DNA from: UBA1847 sp942492205
GTDB lineage: Bacteria > Pseudomonadota > Gammaproteobacteria > Steroidobacterales > Woeseiaceae
Reading direction: 5' to 3'
Assembly (NCBI GenBank): GCA_942492205.1
Contig: CALODT010000001.1
Location: 806,001 to 870,000, forward strand
DNA: 64,000 nt
Part shown: positions 10,934-19,287 of the stretch, piece after piece
Position numbering within the stretch: position 1 is the first letter of the stretch
Layout: the number at the start of each line of letters is the position of its first letter
Position numbers and translations under genes: made by a program
Notes under the pieces: model-generated
The model's input: only the letters and a program-made list of their open reading frames with translations
The model's database searches: none
Told to the model about the DNA's origin: nothing

Positions 10934-11575
10934 ATGCGTATTGTTTTGTTGGGAGCGCCCGGATCGGGCAAAGGCACCCAGGCCAAGAAGCTGATGGCGG
11001 ACAAGAATATTCCACAAATCTCGACCGGTGACATGCTGCGCGAAGCGGTCGCATCCGGTACCCGGTTCGGAATGAAGGCGAAGTCGATCATGGAATCCGG
11101 CGACCTGGTTCCCGACGACGTGGTGCTCGGCATTATCAGTGAGCGACTGATGCAGCCCGATGCCGCCGACGGCTTCATCCTCGACGGCTTCCCGCGAACG
11201 ACCCAGCAGGCGCTGGATCTCAGTGAGCTGCTCGACAACCTGGGCACGCCGCTCGACACGGCGGTGCTGATGGATGTCGATTTCGACATTCTTATGAAGC
11301 GCCTGACTGGCCGCCGCACTTGCTCACTGACCGGCAAGCTCTTGAACGTCTACTTTTCGTCGCAGCAAGAACTCGACGAATGTACCAACGCGGGCGGCGA
11401 GCTGATTCAGCGTGAGGACGACAACGAAGAGACGATCGCTAACCGCCTCGAGGTGTACCGCGAAAGCACCGAGCCGCTGATCGACTACTACGCCAAGCGC
11501 AACAAGCTGACGACCATCAATGCCGAAGGCACAATTGACGAGGTCTACGAGCGCTTGCTCGCTGCACTGAGCTAG
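10934..11575 (+). CDS. adk: Adenylate kinase
   Basis: The 213-residue cytoplasmic enzyme interconverts ATP + AMP and 2 ADP. The P-loop GAPGSGKGTQAKK (residues 7-19), the AMP-site segment DGFPRT and the LID motif REDDNEETI are present. The LID is unusual: where zinc-type enzymes have four cysteines and E. coli has none, this one has a single Cys in each half (RRTCSLTGKLLNVYF and ELDECTNAGGE). The ATG at 10934 follows GGAGAG at 10922-10927; a GTG one codon earlier is possible. It is divergent from pfp and converges on the haem lipoprotein gene. Confidence 0.97.
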   Translation: MRIVLLGAPGSGKGTQAKKLMADKNIPQISTGDMLREAVASGTRFGMKAKSIMESGDLVPDDVVLGIISERLMQPDAADGFILDGFPRTTQQALDLSELLDNLGTPLDTAVLMDVDFDILMKRLTGRRTCSLTGKLLNVYFSSQQELDECTNAGGELIQREDDNEETIANRLEVYRESTEPLIDYYAKRNKLTTINAEGTIDEVYERLLAALS

Positions 11576-11590
11576 GCGCGTCGCCGGTGG

Positions 11591-14140
11591 CTACTGGCAG
11601 CCGGTCAGCGCGTTTACCCACTCCGTCAGCAACGCGACGCCGTCCGAATCGACCAGGGTCGAGCCGACAGGCGGCATGGCAACGTTGTCGCCACGACGGT
11701 TGATTCGCGCGATCAGCGTGGAGTTGCCCGCGTCGCCCGGTGTAATGATCAGCGCGTTCGGGTTTCCGAGCCTTCCGGCCTGCGGGACCGCATTGCAGGC
11801 AGCGGTGTCCTGTAACGCCGTCGTGTAACGCAGGTCAATGTCCATCGGCGTGCCGCCGCCGGGCTGATGGCAGTTCGCGCAGTTACTGTGAAGATAGGCA
11901 CGGGCCCTGTCATCCAGCGTTGCGCCACTGTCCGTCGGATCCGCAAGGCGCGGCAGCGTAGCCGGCGTGCCGGCCAGCGGAGCGCTGAACATCATGACAT
12001 GGTCGATCGTCTCGAGCTGATTGTCCGTAATCGCCGTGCTCGGGTACGTGAAGTCGCGATTCATCTGCGCTGTTTCCGGCCCAAGCGCAAACCCGGCCGC
12101 CGCCGTGTGGCATTGATCGCACTGTGCGCCGCTCGGGAAAATCCAGTCCTGCCCGGCGATGTTCACCGTTTTGCCGCCAACGACTCGCGTTGCCTCCGTT
12201 TGCTGCACGTTCCACTCGTAGGTATAGCCTGCCCAGACACCATCCGGATGGCGCATCAGGTGGCGCGTCTCGATGAGGTTACCGCCAAGACGGAAATTCT
12301 TGACGATCACGGTGCCCGGCGGAAACTCCCAGTCGTCCTCGGCGTCAATCGCAATCGTCGTGCCGTTGGGCAAGCCGATATAGCGTGACTTGTCGGCATC
12401 GTCCGACCAGAAGCGCGCATTAATGTCATAAGGCAGCAGGCCGGAGTAGGGCGTCGTGATGTCGTTCGGGTCAACGCAGCCGGTGTCAGATAACGAATCG
12501 GGGATGGTGCCGCCGCCACCGCCGGCACCCGGGATCAGCTTGTAAATGCGACCATTGTTGATATTGGCGTAGTACAACTCGCCGTCGGCATCGGCGGCGA
12601 AAGCCACCGGGCCGCTGGACTCATCGAGCAACTGATCGTTGATATAGCCGCCCTGGCCATCGGAGCGCAGTGCCCAGATACGACCGGAGCCGTAGTCAGC
12701 GTAGATATATTCGCCCACCCGGCCGCTGATCGCGGAACCGCGATACACCATGCCGCCGGTAATCGAGTTGCCCTCGGAGCGCGGATAGTCGTGTACCGGA
12801 TCGGTGTAGCCGCCCGTGCAGCCAGTGCTTTCGAAAGCGGCAAAGCCCTCGCGGCAGTCCCAGCCGTAGTTATTGCCGTTTTCGATGATGTCGACTTCTT
12901 CCCTGGCGCCTTGACCGACATCACCTGCCCACAATTGGCCGGTCACGGTGTCGAACGACCAGCGCCAGGGGTTGCGTATGCCCCATGCGTAGATTTCCGG
13001 ACAGTTGTTCGGGTTGTTCAGGGTCGCGCCGCATTTCGCCTCGCCGGCAAAAGGATTGCCCTGCGCTCCTCCCGGTATCAGGTAGGAATTTCCGGGATAG
13101 CTGATCGACGGGCCGATGACATCCAGTCGCAGGAAGGCGCCCAGCAAATTCGTGGTGTCCTGCCCGGTTTCCTGTGGATCTCCGCCACCACCGCCATCGC
13201 CGAGGCCGATATACAGGAAACCGTCGGGGCCGAACGCGATGTCGCCGCCGTTGTGATTGCTGGCAAATTGCTCGACCGTGATGATCTCGTGCTCGATCGT
13301 ACCTGCGCCGATGGCGCTCGGCGTTGCGACATCATCGAGGATCACGCGCGAAACGACGGAACGCATCGGGGATGTATCTCGCGTGTAGGAAAGAAAGATC
13401 TCCGGCGTGCCAGGATAGTTGGGATGAAACGCCATGCTGAGCAGCCCACCTTCGCCCGATGGATTCACGACGCCCGACAGGTCCATGTACGTATCGACGA
13501 CCGGGTTGTCGGGATCGAATACCTGGATCTGTCCGCCCTTGAGCAGCACAAACCAGCGTGGGTTGGCGACCGGCTCAAGGAGAAGCTTGGTCGGGCCGCC
13601 GAAGGTAATACCGGGGAATGCTTCTGCAACGGCGATGCCTGTAACGGCACTTGGTCGCGGCGGCGCAACGCAGGTCTGGTTATCGGGGCGCGTGCTCAGA
13701 CCGAAAACCGCCGTCGCATCGTCGTTCTGAATAGTACCCACCGCGGTGCCGTCGGTAATCGTCGCACCGCTGGCATTGGTGAGCGTGACCGTCAGCGTCT
13801 CGTCCGCTTCGCTGTCGGTGTCGCCAGTGACGACGATTGCGATGATTGCGGAAGTATTGCCGGCTGAAATTGTTAGTGTGCCGCTGGCCGCCGTGTAGTC
13901 GTCGCCGGCCAACGCGCTCGTATCTGTCGTTGCGTATGAAACGCTGACGTCGGACGTGCTGCTCTGCGAGAGCGAGACCGTGAAGTCCAGCGAGGTCGTG
14001 CCGTTATCGCCCTCGGCAACGGCTGCGTCAGATATCGACAGCGTCGGCAAGGTCGGCTGTGTTGGCATCGTGTCGGCTCCGCCACCACCGCAAGCCGTCA
14101 ACGCCAGCGCGGACACGAGAATGAGAGTCGAGTTTCGCAT
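11591..14140 (-). CDS. Calx-beta / sugar-dehydrogenase-like propeller / di-haem c lipoprotein
   Basis: The 849-residue predicted lipoprotein has a signal peptide ending in the lipobox LTAC (Cys17), then a Calx-beta domain (about 33-140), a glucose/sorbosone dehydrogenase-like six-bladed propeller (about 155-530, with NHNGGDIAFGPDGFLYIGLGD and WGIRNPWRWSFD), a Gly-rich linker, and a C-terminal region with two haem c sites, CDQCH near 673 and CANCH near 753. The C-terminal part resembles the uncharacterised HNE_0200-type family. It could be a PQQ-dependent periplasmic sugar or alcohol oxidase that passes electrons to its own cytochrome. The ATG at 14140 is preferred over an upstream TTG because it starts the lipoprotein signal. 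Substrate and cofactor are inferred, not shown. Confidence 0.85.
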   Translation of the reverse strand: MRNSTLILVSALALTACGGGGADTMPTQPTLPTLSISDAAVAEGDNGTTSLDFTVSLSQSSTSDVSVSYATTDTSALAGDDYTAASGTLTISAGNTSAIIAIVVTGDTDSEADETLTVTLTNASGATITDGTAVGTIQNDDATAVFGLSTRPDNQTCVAPPRPSAVTGIAVAEAFPGITFGGPTKLLLEPVANPRWFVLLKGGQIQVFDPDNPVVDTYMDLSGVVNPSGEGGLLSMAFHPNYPGTPEIFLSYTRDTSPMRSVVSRVILDDVATPSAIGAGTIEHEIITVEQFASNHNGGDIAFGPDGFLYIGLGDGGGGGDPQETGQDTTNLLGAFLRLDVIGPSISYPGNSYLIPGGAQGNPFAGEAKCGATLNNPNNCPEIYAWGIRNPWRWSFDTVTGQLWAGDVGQGAREEVDIIENGNNYGWDCREGFAAFESTGCTGGYTDPVHDYPRSEGNSITGGMVYRGSAISGRVGEYIYADYGSGRIWALRSDGQGGYINDQLLDESSGPVAFAADADGELYYANINNGRIYKLIPGAGGGGGTIPDSLSDTGCVDPNDITTPYSGLLPYDINARFWSDDADKSRYIGLPNGTTIAIDAEDDWEFPPGTVIVKNFRLGGNLIETRHLMRHPDGVWAGYTYEWNVQQTEATRVVGGKTVNIAGQDWIFPSGAQCDQCHTAAAGFALGPETAQMNRDFTYPSTAITDNQLETIDHVMMFSAPLAGTPATLPRLADPTDSGATLDDRARAYLHSNCANCHQPGGGTPMDIDLRYTTALQDTAACNAVPQAGRLGNPNALIITPGDAGNSTLIARINRRGDNVAMPPVGSTLVDSDGVALLTEWVNALTGCQ

Positions 14141-14229
14141 TGGTACTTGCCCCGTCAATCGCAGATTCCGACTATACGACGGGACACGCTCGATTTGGAG
14201 ATCGACTTCACATTAGCTTGTTTTTGTCG

Positions 14230-14260
14230 CCGCTTTGCGACGGTTTTCAACGCAAAGCGG
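14230..14260. repeat. Perfect 10-base inverted repeat downstream of rnd
   Basis: CCGCTTTGCG (14230-14239) and CGCAAAGCGG (14251-14260) are separated by 11 bases and begin 5 bases beyond the rnd stop. As RNA this makes a stable hairpin, but neither side carries the U-run of an intrinsic terminator in the right direction. It may stabilise the end of the rnd message or be a protein-binding site upstream of the haem lipoprotein gene. Confidence 0.6.
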
Positions 14261-14264
14261 CCAT

Positions 14265-15338
14265 CTACATCAGTGCGAGCAGTTCACTGCCGATAATGTC
14301 GCGTCGCCAGCCGGAGAACACGCGGGACTCGCGGCTACCCGAGATGATTACGGCGGACAGCTCGCGCTTTGACGCAACCGTCTCCGCCGCGATACCCAGC
14401 TCCTTTGCGCACTGCAGCACTCGCGACTGCATTTCTTTCAGCAGTTCTTTCTGTGCCTCATCAGGCGGACGCGGCGGACTGTAATTGTTCTCGTCATTCG
14501 CGGCGGCTGCTACTTCCTGAAGCAGGTCCTCACCGACGCGATTCAACACCTTGGCTGGCATCCCTTCGATGTCGGCAAGCTGCTGCATTGACCCTGGCAG
14601 CTGGTAAGCAATATCGAGCAGCACGCTGTCGCGCAGGATCCACTGGCGTGGCCGGTTGCGCGCAATCGCCTCGCGCTCTCGCCATGCCGAGAGTCTCGCC
14701 GCCGCTGCCCGTTTCTGGCCGCGAAAGTTGCGGGCGCCCTTGAGGCGATCCAGCGCCTGCGCGGCGCCAAGGTCGTACAGCTGCGGGTCGAGTAGTAGCT
14801 GCGAGTCTTCGTGCGCCCACGCGAGTCTGCCTTGTTTTTCAAGGCGTTCGCTCAGTAGCTCGAACGCCGGCAGCAGATGCTCCACGTCCTCCGCAGCGTA
14901 GTCCAGGAAGACATCGCGCAGCGGACGCCTGCTCCAGTCGGCACGGGTGTGAGACTTGTCCATATCGACATCGAACAGCTCTTTGACGAGGCCTGCGTAG
15001 CCCATCTGTGCCGGGTAGCCAAGCAGCCCCGCGGCGACCTGCGTATCGAAGATCGACGACGGCATCGCTGCAGCTGTTTGCGAGATGACTTCGATATCCT
15101 GCCGCGCAGAGTGCACAACCCACTTTGTCGCAAGGAGTTGTCGCCAGAATTCATCCGTGCCGCTATCCGTCAGCGGGTCTACGCAGTAGATGTCGTTGCT
15201 GGTCGCTATCTGCACGAGGCACAGCTGCGCAAAGTAGGTCTTTTCGCGCATGAACTCGGTGTCGACACCGAGCCGCTGCTGATCGGCAAGTTCCGGTGCG
15301 AGCAGGTCGGGTTGCTCGACTAGGCGATAATGGGGCAT
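14265..15338 (-). CDS. rnd: Ribonuclease D
   Basis: The 357-residue 3'-5' exoribonuclease trims tRNA and other stable RNA precursors. The DEDDy exonuclease motifs are visible: VDTEFMRE near residue 26, VVHSARQDIE, and DYAAEDVEHLL with Tyr and Asp four residues apart. The second half carries HRDC-type helices (ARNRPRQWILRDSVLLDIA and the region after). The ATG at 15338 gives MPHYRLVEQPDLL, the normal beginning of the family, although no clear ribosome site precedes it; the frame stays open upstream without family sequence. The gene is divergent from a small membrane protein gene. Confidence 0.94.
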   Translation of the reverse strand: MPHYRLVEQPDLLAPELADQQRLGVDTEFMREKTYFAQLCLVQIATSNDIYCVDPLTDSGTDEFWRQLLATKWVVHSARQDIEVISQTAAAMPSSIFDTQVAAGLLGYPAQMGYAGLVKELFDVDMDKSHTRADWSRRPLRDVFLDYAAEDVEHLLPAFELLSERLEKQGRLAWAHEDSQLLLDPQLYDLGAAQALDRLKGARNFRGQKRAAAARLSAWREREAIARNRPRQWILRDSVLLDIAYQLPGSMQQLADIEGMPAKVLNRVGEDLLQEVAAAANDENNYSPPRPPDEAQKELLKEMQSRVLQCAKELGIAAETVASKRELSAVIISGSRESRVFSGWRRDIIGSELLALM

Positions 15339-15420
15339 TGATTGGCCGTGGGCGATGTACAGAAACGGAGAGTAACATGCGATCATCAGCCCATCGCAAT
15401 CGGGAGCCAGGGCAAGCATC

Positions 15421-15942
15421 GTGCAAGCACTGATAAGTACGCTGTTCGACATCATTCGCCTCCGCAGGGGGCCGGAGGCCATTCCATACTCCAACCTCTT
15501 GTTCGTGATTATCGGCATGATGTGGCTATTGGCCGGCGTGGTGATGACCCTAGCCACTGCAGAGCTCGGGCCCAAGGATTTCATCATAGGAGTCCTGACT
15601 GGAATTGCGGGCCTTGCGTGTTACGCCGGCATCGTTGTGCTGGCGGGACGCAGCGCGCGACTGATGCAGACACTCATGGCACTGCTCGGCTGCGGTGCAT
15701 TGCTGAGTTTCCTGTTCGTTGCTGGTGACCTGGTACTGACACCCTTGTTAAGCGACAGCCTGAGCAACGTGATTGTCACGTTGATACTGTTGTGGACCGT
15801 GCCGGTCGAGGGACATATCATTTCGCGCGCTATCGAGCGTCACTGGTATATCGGTGTGGTAATGGCGATGGCCGTCTTTGTCCTGCAACTGATGCTGTAT
15901 TCGATCCTGGATCCAACCGTGCTGGCCGCACCCGAAACCTGA
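15421..15942 (+). CDS. Multi-pass membrane protein of unknown function
   Basis: The 173-residue protein has about five hydrophobic segments (near 23-43, 54-74, 83-105, 113-130 and 143-163) and no catalytic motif that I recognise. The layout is reminiscent of small Yip1-type or uncharacterised inner membrane proteins, but I cannot assign it. The start is GTG at 15421, with a loose purine-rich stretch upstream. It ends only 6 bases before mpl, so the two are probably cotranscribed. Because mpl acts in peptidoglycan recycling, an envelope-related role is possible but unproven. Confidence 0.75.
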   Translation: MQALISTLFDIIRLRRGPEAIPYSNLLFVIIGMMWLLAGVVMTLATAELGPKDFIIGVLTGIAGLACYAGIVVLAGRSARLMQTLMALLGCGALLSFLFVAGDLVLTPLLSDSLSNVIVTLILLWTVPVEGHIISRAIERHWYIGVVMAMAVFVLQLMLYSILDPTVLAAPET

Positions 15943-15948
15943 GCAAAA

Positions 15949-17319
15949 ATGCATATACACATTCTTGGAATTTGCGGAACCTTCATGGGCGGCGTGGCAG
16001 CGCTTGCCCGCGCGGCGGGCCATGAGGTCTCCGGTTGCGACCGCAATGTCTATCCGCCGATGAGTACCCAGCTGAAGAACCTCGGCATTGCTATTCACGA
16101 GGGCGTTGACGCCGCGCAGCTGGATAGCGAACCGGACTGCGTGGTCGTCGGCAACGTAATGAGTCGCGGGATCGAAGTTGTCGAAGCAATGCTGGAACGT
16201 GGCCTGCGCTACCAGTCCGGCCCGCAGTGGCTTGCCGAGAACGTCCTCAACGACCGCCACGTATTTGCGGTCGCCGGCACGCACGGCAAAACGACGACCG
16301 CGAGCATGCTGGCGTGGATTCTTGAAGATGCCGGCCACTCGCCGGGTTTCCTGATTGGCGGAGTTCCGGCGAACTTCGGTGAATCCGCTCGCTTCGGCGC
16401 GTCAAAGTACTTCGTTGTCGAGGCCGATGAATACGACACCGCGTTTTTCGACAAGCGCGCCAAGTTCGTGCATTACAGGCCGCGCACGCTGGTCCTGAAC
16501 AACCTCGAATATGATCATGCGGACATTTATCCGGATATTGACGCGATTCTGTGGCAGTTCCACCAGTTGCTGCGGACGGTACCGGGCGGCGGCCGAATCA
16601 TCCTTAATGCTGCCGATGAGAATTTGCGCAGGCTTATTGACATGGGCTGCTGGACACCGGTCGAGTCGATTGGCCTCGGTGGCAAGTCTGACTGGAATGC
16701 GAGCTTTTCCGACAATGTGGAACGTCGTATTCGCATGCAGGGCCCGGACGGCAGTTCAGCGGAAACGCGCTGGAAGATCGGCGGTTCCTACAACCTGGAG
16801 AATGCGCTTGCCGCCGTAGCGGCGGCCGCATCCGCAGGCGTCTCACTGCAACAAGCGGTCGATGCGATGTCCCGCTTTGACGGCGTCAAACGCCGCATGG
16901 AGCGGACAGCCACCGTTGCCAACATAGCGATTTACGACGATTTCGCGCACCACCCGACGGCCATAAAGAAGACGATCGCATCGGTCCGGCGACGATATCC
17001 CGGCCAGCGGGTCGTCGTTGCGATCGAGCCTCGATCCAACACCATGAAGCTTGGCGTGCACAACGATGCTATCGCGGACGCGTTGCAGGCGGCCGACCTG
17101 GTTTGGGTATACAGGCCGAAGGACATGGGCGATGCGTTCGAGGCTTCGTTGGGGCCTCTCGGCAGCAAGGTACGCTTGTTTGCTGATTACGATCAGCTTG
17201 TTGCCGATATGTCGACACGAGTATTGTCAGGCGACCAGGTCGTATTCATGAGCAACGGCGGTTTCGGCTCCGCCCGGCAAACGTTGACAGCGATGCTGCA
17301 GCGTACGCGCAGCGGCTAG
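15949..17319 (+). CDS. mpl: UDP-N-acetylmuramate:L-Ala-gamma-D-Glu-meso-DAP ligase
   Basis: The 456-residue cytoplasmic Mur ligase attaches the recycled tripeptide L-Ala-gamma-D-Glu-meso-diaminopimelate to UDP-MurNAc. The N-terminal Rossmann segment MHIHILGICGTFMGGVAALA and the ATP loop AVAGTHGKTTTASML (near residue 107) are typical. The family segments VVEADEYDTAFFDKR and YDDFAHHPTAIKKTI follow. Length matches the family. It starts 6 bases after the small membrane protein gene. It implies that the cell takes up and reuses murein peptides. Confidence 0.97.
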   Translation: MHIHILGICGTFMGGVAALARAAGHEVSGCDRNVYPPMSTQLKNLGIAIHEGVDAAQLDSEPDCVVVGNVMSRGIEVVEAMLERGLRYQSGPQWLAENVLNDRHVFAVAGTHGKTTTASMLAWILEDAGHSPGFLIGGVPANFGESARFGASKYFVVEADEYDTAFFDKRAKFVHYRPRTLVLNNLEYDHADIYPDIDAILWQFHQLLRTVPGGGRIILNAADENLRRLIDMGCWTPVESIGLGGKSDWNASFSDNVERRIRMQGPDGSSAETRWKIGGSYNLENALAAVAAAASAGVSLQQAVDAMSRFDGVKRRMERTATVANIAIYDDFAHHPTAIKKTIASVRRRYPGQRVVVAIEPRSNTMKLGVHNDAIADALQAADLVWVYRPKDMGDAFEASLGPLGSKVRLFADYDQLVADMSTRVLSGDQVVFMSNGGFGSARQTLTAMLQRTRSG

Positions 17320-17362
17320 CAGGCTCGAGCCACCCAGAGTCGCGACAACAGGCCGCGGGCAC

Positions 17363-17368
17363 TATACT
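17363..17368 (+). promoter_or_regulatory. Candidate -10 box giving a near-leaderless transcript
   Basis: TATACT lies 7 bases before the ATG of the Lon-domain gene. If it is used as a -10 element, transcription would start at or next to the A of the start codon. No ribosome-binding site is visible before that ATG, which fits. The -35 region is poor, so this rests mainly on the hexamer and its position. Confidence 0.35.
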
Positions 17369-17375
17369 CGGCGTC

Positions 17376-17948
17376 ATGGAGATTCCGCTTTTTCCGCTAC
17401 GAACGGTGCTGTTTCCCGGCGGGCCGTTGCCGCTGCGCATTTTTGAATCGCGCTATATCGACATGATCAGTCACTGCATGAAGAACGATACTTCATTCGG
17501 CGTCTTGTTGATCAAAGAAGGAAGTGAAGATGGCCCGGCAACCACGCACGAAATTGGCACTCTTGCCCACATTACTGACTGGTACCAGGGAAGCGATGGA
17601 CTGCTTGGCGTAACGGCCGCTGGCGGAGACCGCTTTCGACTGCTGTCGGCAAGGCGACAGCCAGACGGTCTCAACATTGGCACGGTGGAATTGATACCGC
17701 CGGAACCGGACATGGCGTTGCCGGATGAATACGCATCGCTCAAGAAGATTCTCGCGGGCGTACTTGACGATCTGGGCCGGCTCTATGAGTCGCTGGAGCG
17801 ACGCTTCGACGATGCGGTCTGGGTGGCCTATCGGCTGGTCGAGATCATGCCAATCGATCTGGAAGAAAAGCAGCGCTTCCTTGAAAGCAGCGACACGCTG
17901 GAGCGGCTGAGGCTGATCGACGAGCTGATGGACTCTGTCAGAACCTAG
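17376..17948 (+). CDS. Lon substrate-binding-domain protein (LonN type)
   Basis: The 190-residue protein consists only of the N-terminal substrate-binding (PUA-like) domain of Lon protease: IPLFPLRTVLFPGGPLPLRIFE at the start, then the beta-rich domain (GTLAHITDW, GVTAAGGDRFRLLSARRQ) and a C-terminal helical part (WVAYRLVEIMPIDLEEKQ). No ATPase or protease domain follows, so it is not a broken lon gene; free-standing versions are widespread in Proteobacteria and have no settled function. Its stop codon directly abuts the end of hemL on the other strand. Confidence 0.9.
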   Translation: MEIPLFPLRTVLFPGGPLPLRIFESRYIDMISHCMKNDTSFGVLLIKEGSEDGPATTHEIGTLAHITDWYQGSDGLLGVTAAGGDRFRLLSARRQPDGLNIGTVELIPPEPDMALPDEYASLKKILAGVLDDLGRLYESLERRFDDAVWVAYRLVEIMPIDLEEKQRFLESSDTLERLRLIDELMDSVRT

Positions 17949-19217
17949 TTACCAGCTGGAAAACACCTTCTTGGCCGCCGCCACGGTGGCGTCGATATCG
18001 TCATCACTGTGGGCGGCAGACACGAAACCGGCCTCGAAGGCCGATGGTGCCAGGTAGATTCCCTCATCCAGCATGCCGTGGAAGAACCGCTTGAAGCGGT
18101 CGATATCCGCGGCGGCCACCTGTGCGAAACTTCGCACGGGTCCGCCATCCGTGAAGACGAAGCCAAACATGCCACCCTCGACTTCTGTCGAAATCGGGAC
18201 GCCGGCTTCCTCTGCAGCTGCCGCAAGGCCATCGGTCAGGCGCCGAGTCGATTGGTTCAACGCCTCGTAGAATCCCGGCGCCTCGATGTGCTCGAGCGTA
18301 GCCAGACCGGCTGCCATTGCAACGGGATTGCCAGACAGCGTGCCTGCCTGGTAGACCGGACCATCCGGGGCGATGCTTGCCATGACGTCGGCGCGGCCGC
18401 CGAACGCGGCGGCAGGCATGCCCCCACCGACAATCTTGCCCAGTGTTGTGAGGTCAGGCCGGACATCGAACACAGCCTGCGCGCCACCCAGGGCGACACG
18501 AAACCCGGTCATGACCTCATCAAAAATCAGCAACGCCCCTGCATTTTTGCAGGCGTCGCGTAAGGCCTGAAGAAAGCCGGGTACTGGCGGCACCATGTTC
18601 ATATTGCCGGCGATCGGTTCCACGATGACACAGGCGATCTCATCGCCAAGTTCAGCGAATGCTGTTTGCACGGCGTCGATGTCATTGAACGGCAGTGTGA
18701 TCGTGTGCTCAGCGAGTCCAGCCGGGACGCCTGGCGAACTGGGTACGCCGAGCGTCAGAGCGCCGGAACCGGCTTTTATGAGCAGCGAGTCGGAGTGGCC
18801 GTGATAGCAGCCCTCGAACTTGACGATCTTGTCGCGCCCGGTATGACCGCGCGCCAGCCGAATCGCACTCATCGTTGCTTCAGTACCGGAGCTCACCATG
18901 CGCACGCGTTCGATCGACGGCATCATGGCGCAGATTTTCTCCGCCATGCGTGTCTCCAGCACACAGGGCGCGCCGAAGCTCAAGCCTCGCTTCGCTGTTT
19001 CGGTGACCGCTGCGATCACGGCGGGATGACTGTGGCCGAGTATCATCGGCCCCCAGGAACCGATGTAGTCGATGTACCTCTGGCCATCTTCCGCCTCGAG
19101 CCAGGCGCCCTTGGCACTCTTGAAGAACACCGGCTCGCCGCCGACGCCGGCGAAGGCCCTGACCGGCGAGTTTACGCCGCCGGCAATAACGCGCCGCGCG
19201 TTTGCATACAAGCTCAT
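17949..19217 (-). CDS. hemL: Glutamate-1-semialdehyde 2,1-aminomutase
   Basis: The 422-residue PLP enzyme converts glutamate-1-semialdehyde to 5-aminolevulinate in the C5 pathway of haem synthesis. The start MSLYANARRVIAGGVNSPVR, the GCYHGHSDSLL segment, the FDEVMTGFRV segment with the PLP-ring Asp, and the TLGKIVGGGMPAAAFGG segment with the PLP lysine are all present. AAGGAGAG lies 6-8 bases before the ATG. It is the last gene of a minus-strand run that may begin at metK, 70 bases after the TraB-like gene. Its product feeds haem supply for the bc1 complex encoded elsewhere in the window. Confidence 0.98.
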   Translation of the reverse strand: MSLYANARRVIAGGVNSPVRAFAGVGGEPVFFKSAKGAWLEAEDGQRYIDYIGSWGPMILGHSHPAVIAAVTETAKRGLSFGAPCVLETRMAEKICAMMPSIERVRMVSSGTEATMSAIRLARGHTGRDKIVKFEGCYHGHSDSLLIKAGSGALTLGVPSSPGVPAGLAEHTITLPFNDIDAVQTAFAELGDEIACVIVEPIAGNMNMVPPVPGFLQALRDACKNAGALLIFDEVMTGFRVALGGAQAVFDVRPDLTTLGKIVGGGMPAAAFGGRADVMASIAPDGPVYQAGTLSGNPVAMAAGLATLEHIEAPGFYEALNQSTRRLTDGLAAAAEEAGVPISTEVEGGMFGFVFTDGGPVRSFAQVAAADIDRFKRFFHGMLDEGIYLAPSAFEAGFVSAAHSDDDIDATVAAAKKVFSSW

Positions 19218-19287
19218 TCGATCTCTCCTTGATGTCCTGTTGGCTGCTCTTGCGGTTTAGCCGGTCAGGATCTGACAGCGGCGCATG

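Noticed and set aside
9475..11337. 620-codon minus-strand frame as one long phosphofructokinase
   Set aside because: The first 200 codons are antisense to adk and not protein-like; the start with a ribosome site at 10737 gives the family's normal length.
17376..17948. Truncated lon protease gene
   Set aside because: Length and C-terminal helices fit a complete stand-alone Lon N-domain protein, and there is no trace of an ATPase domain downstream.
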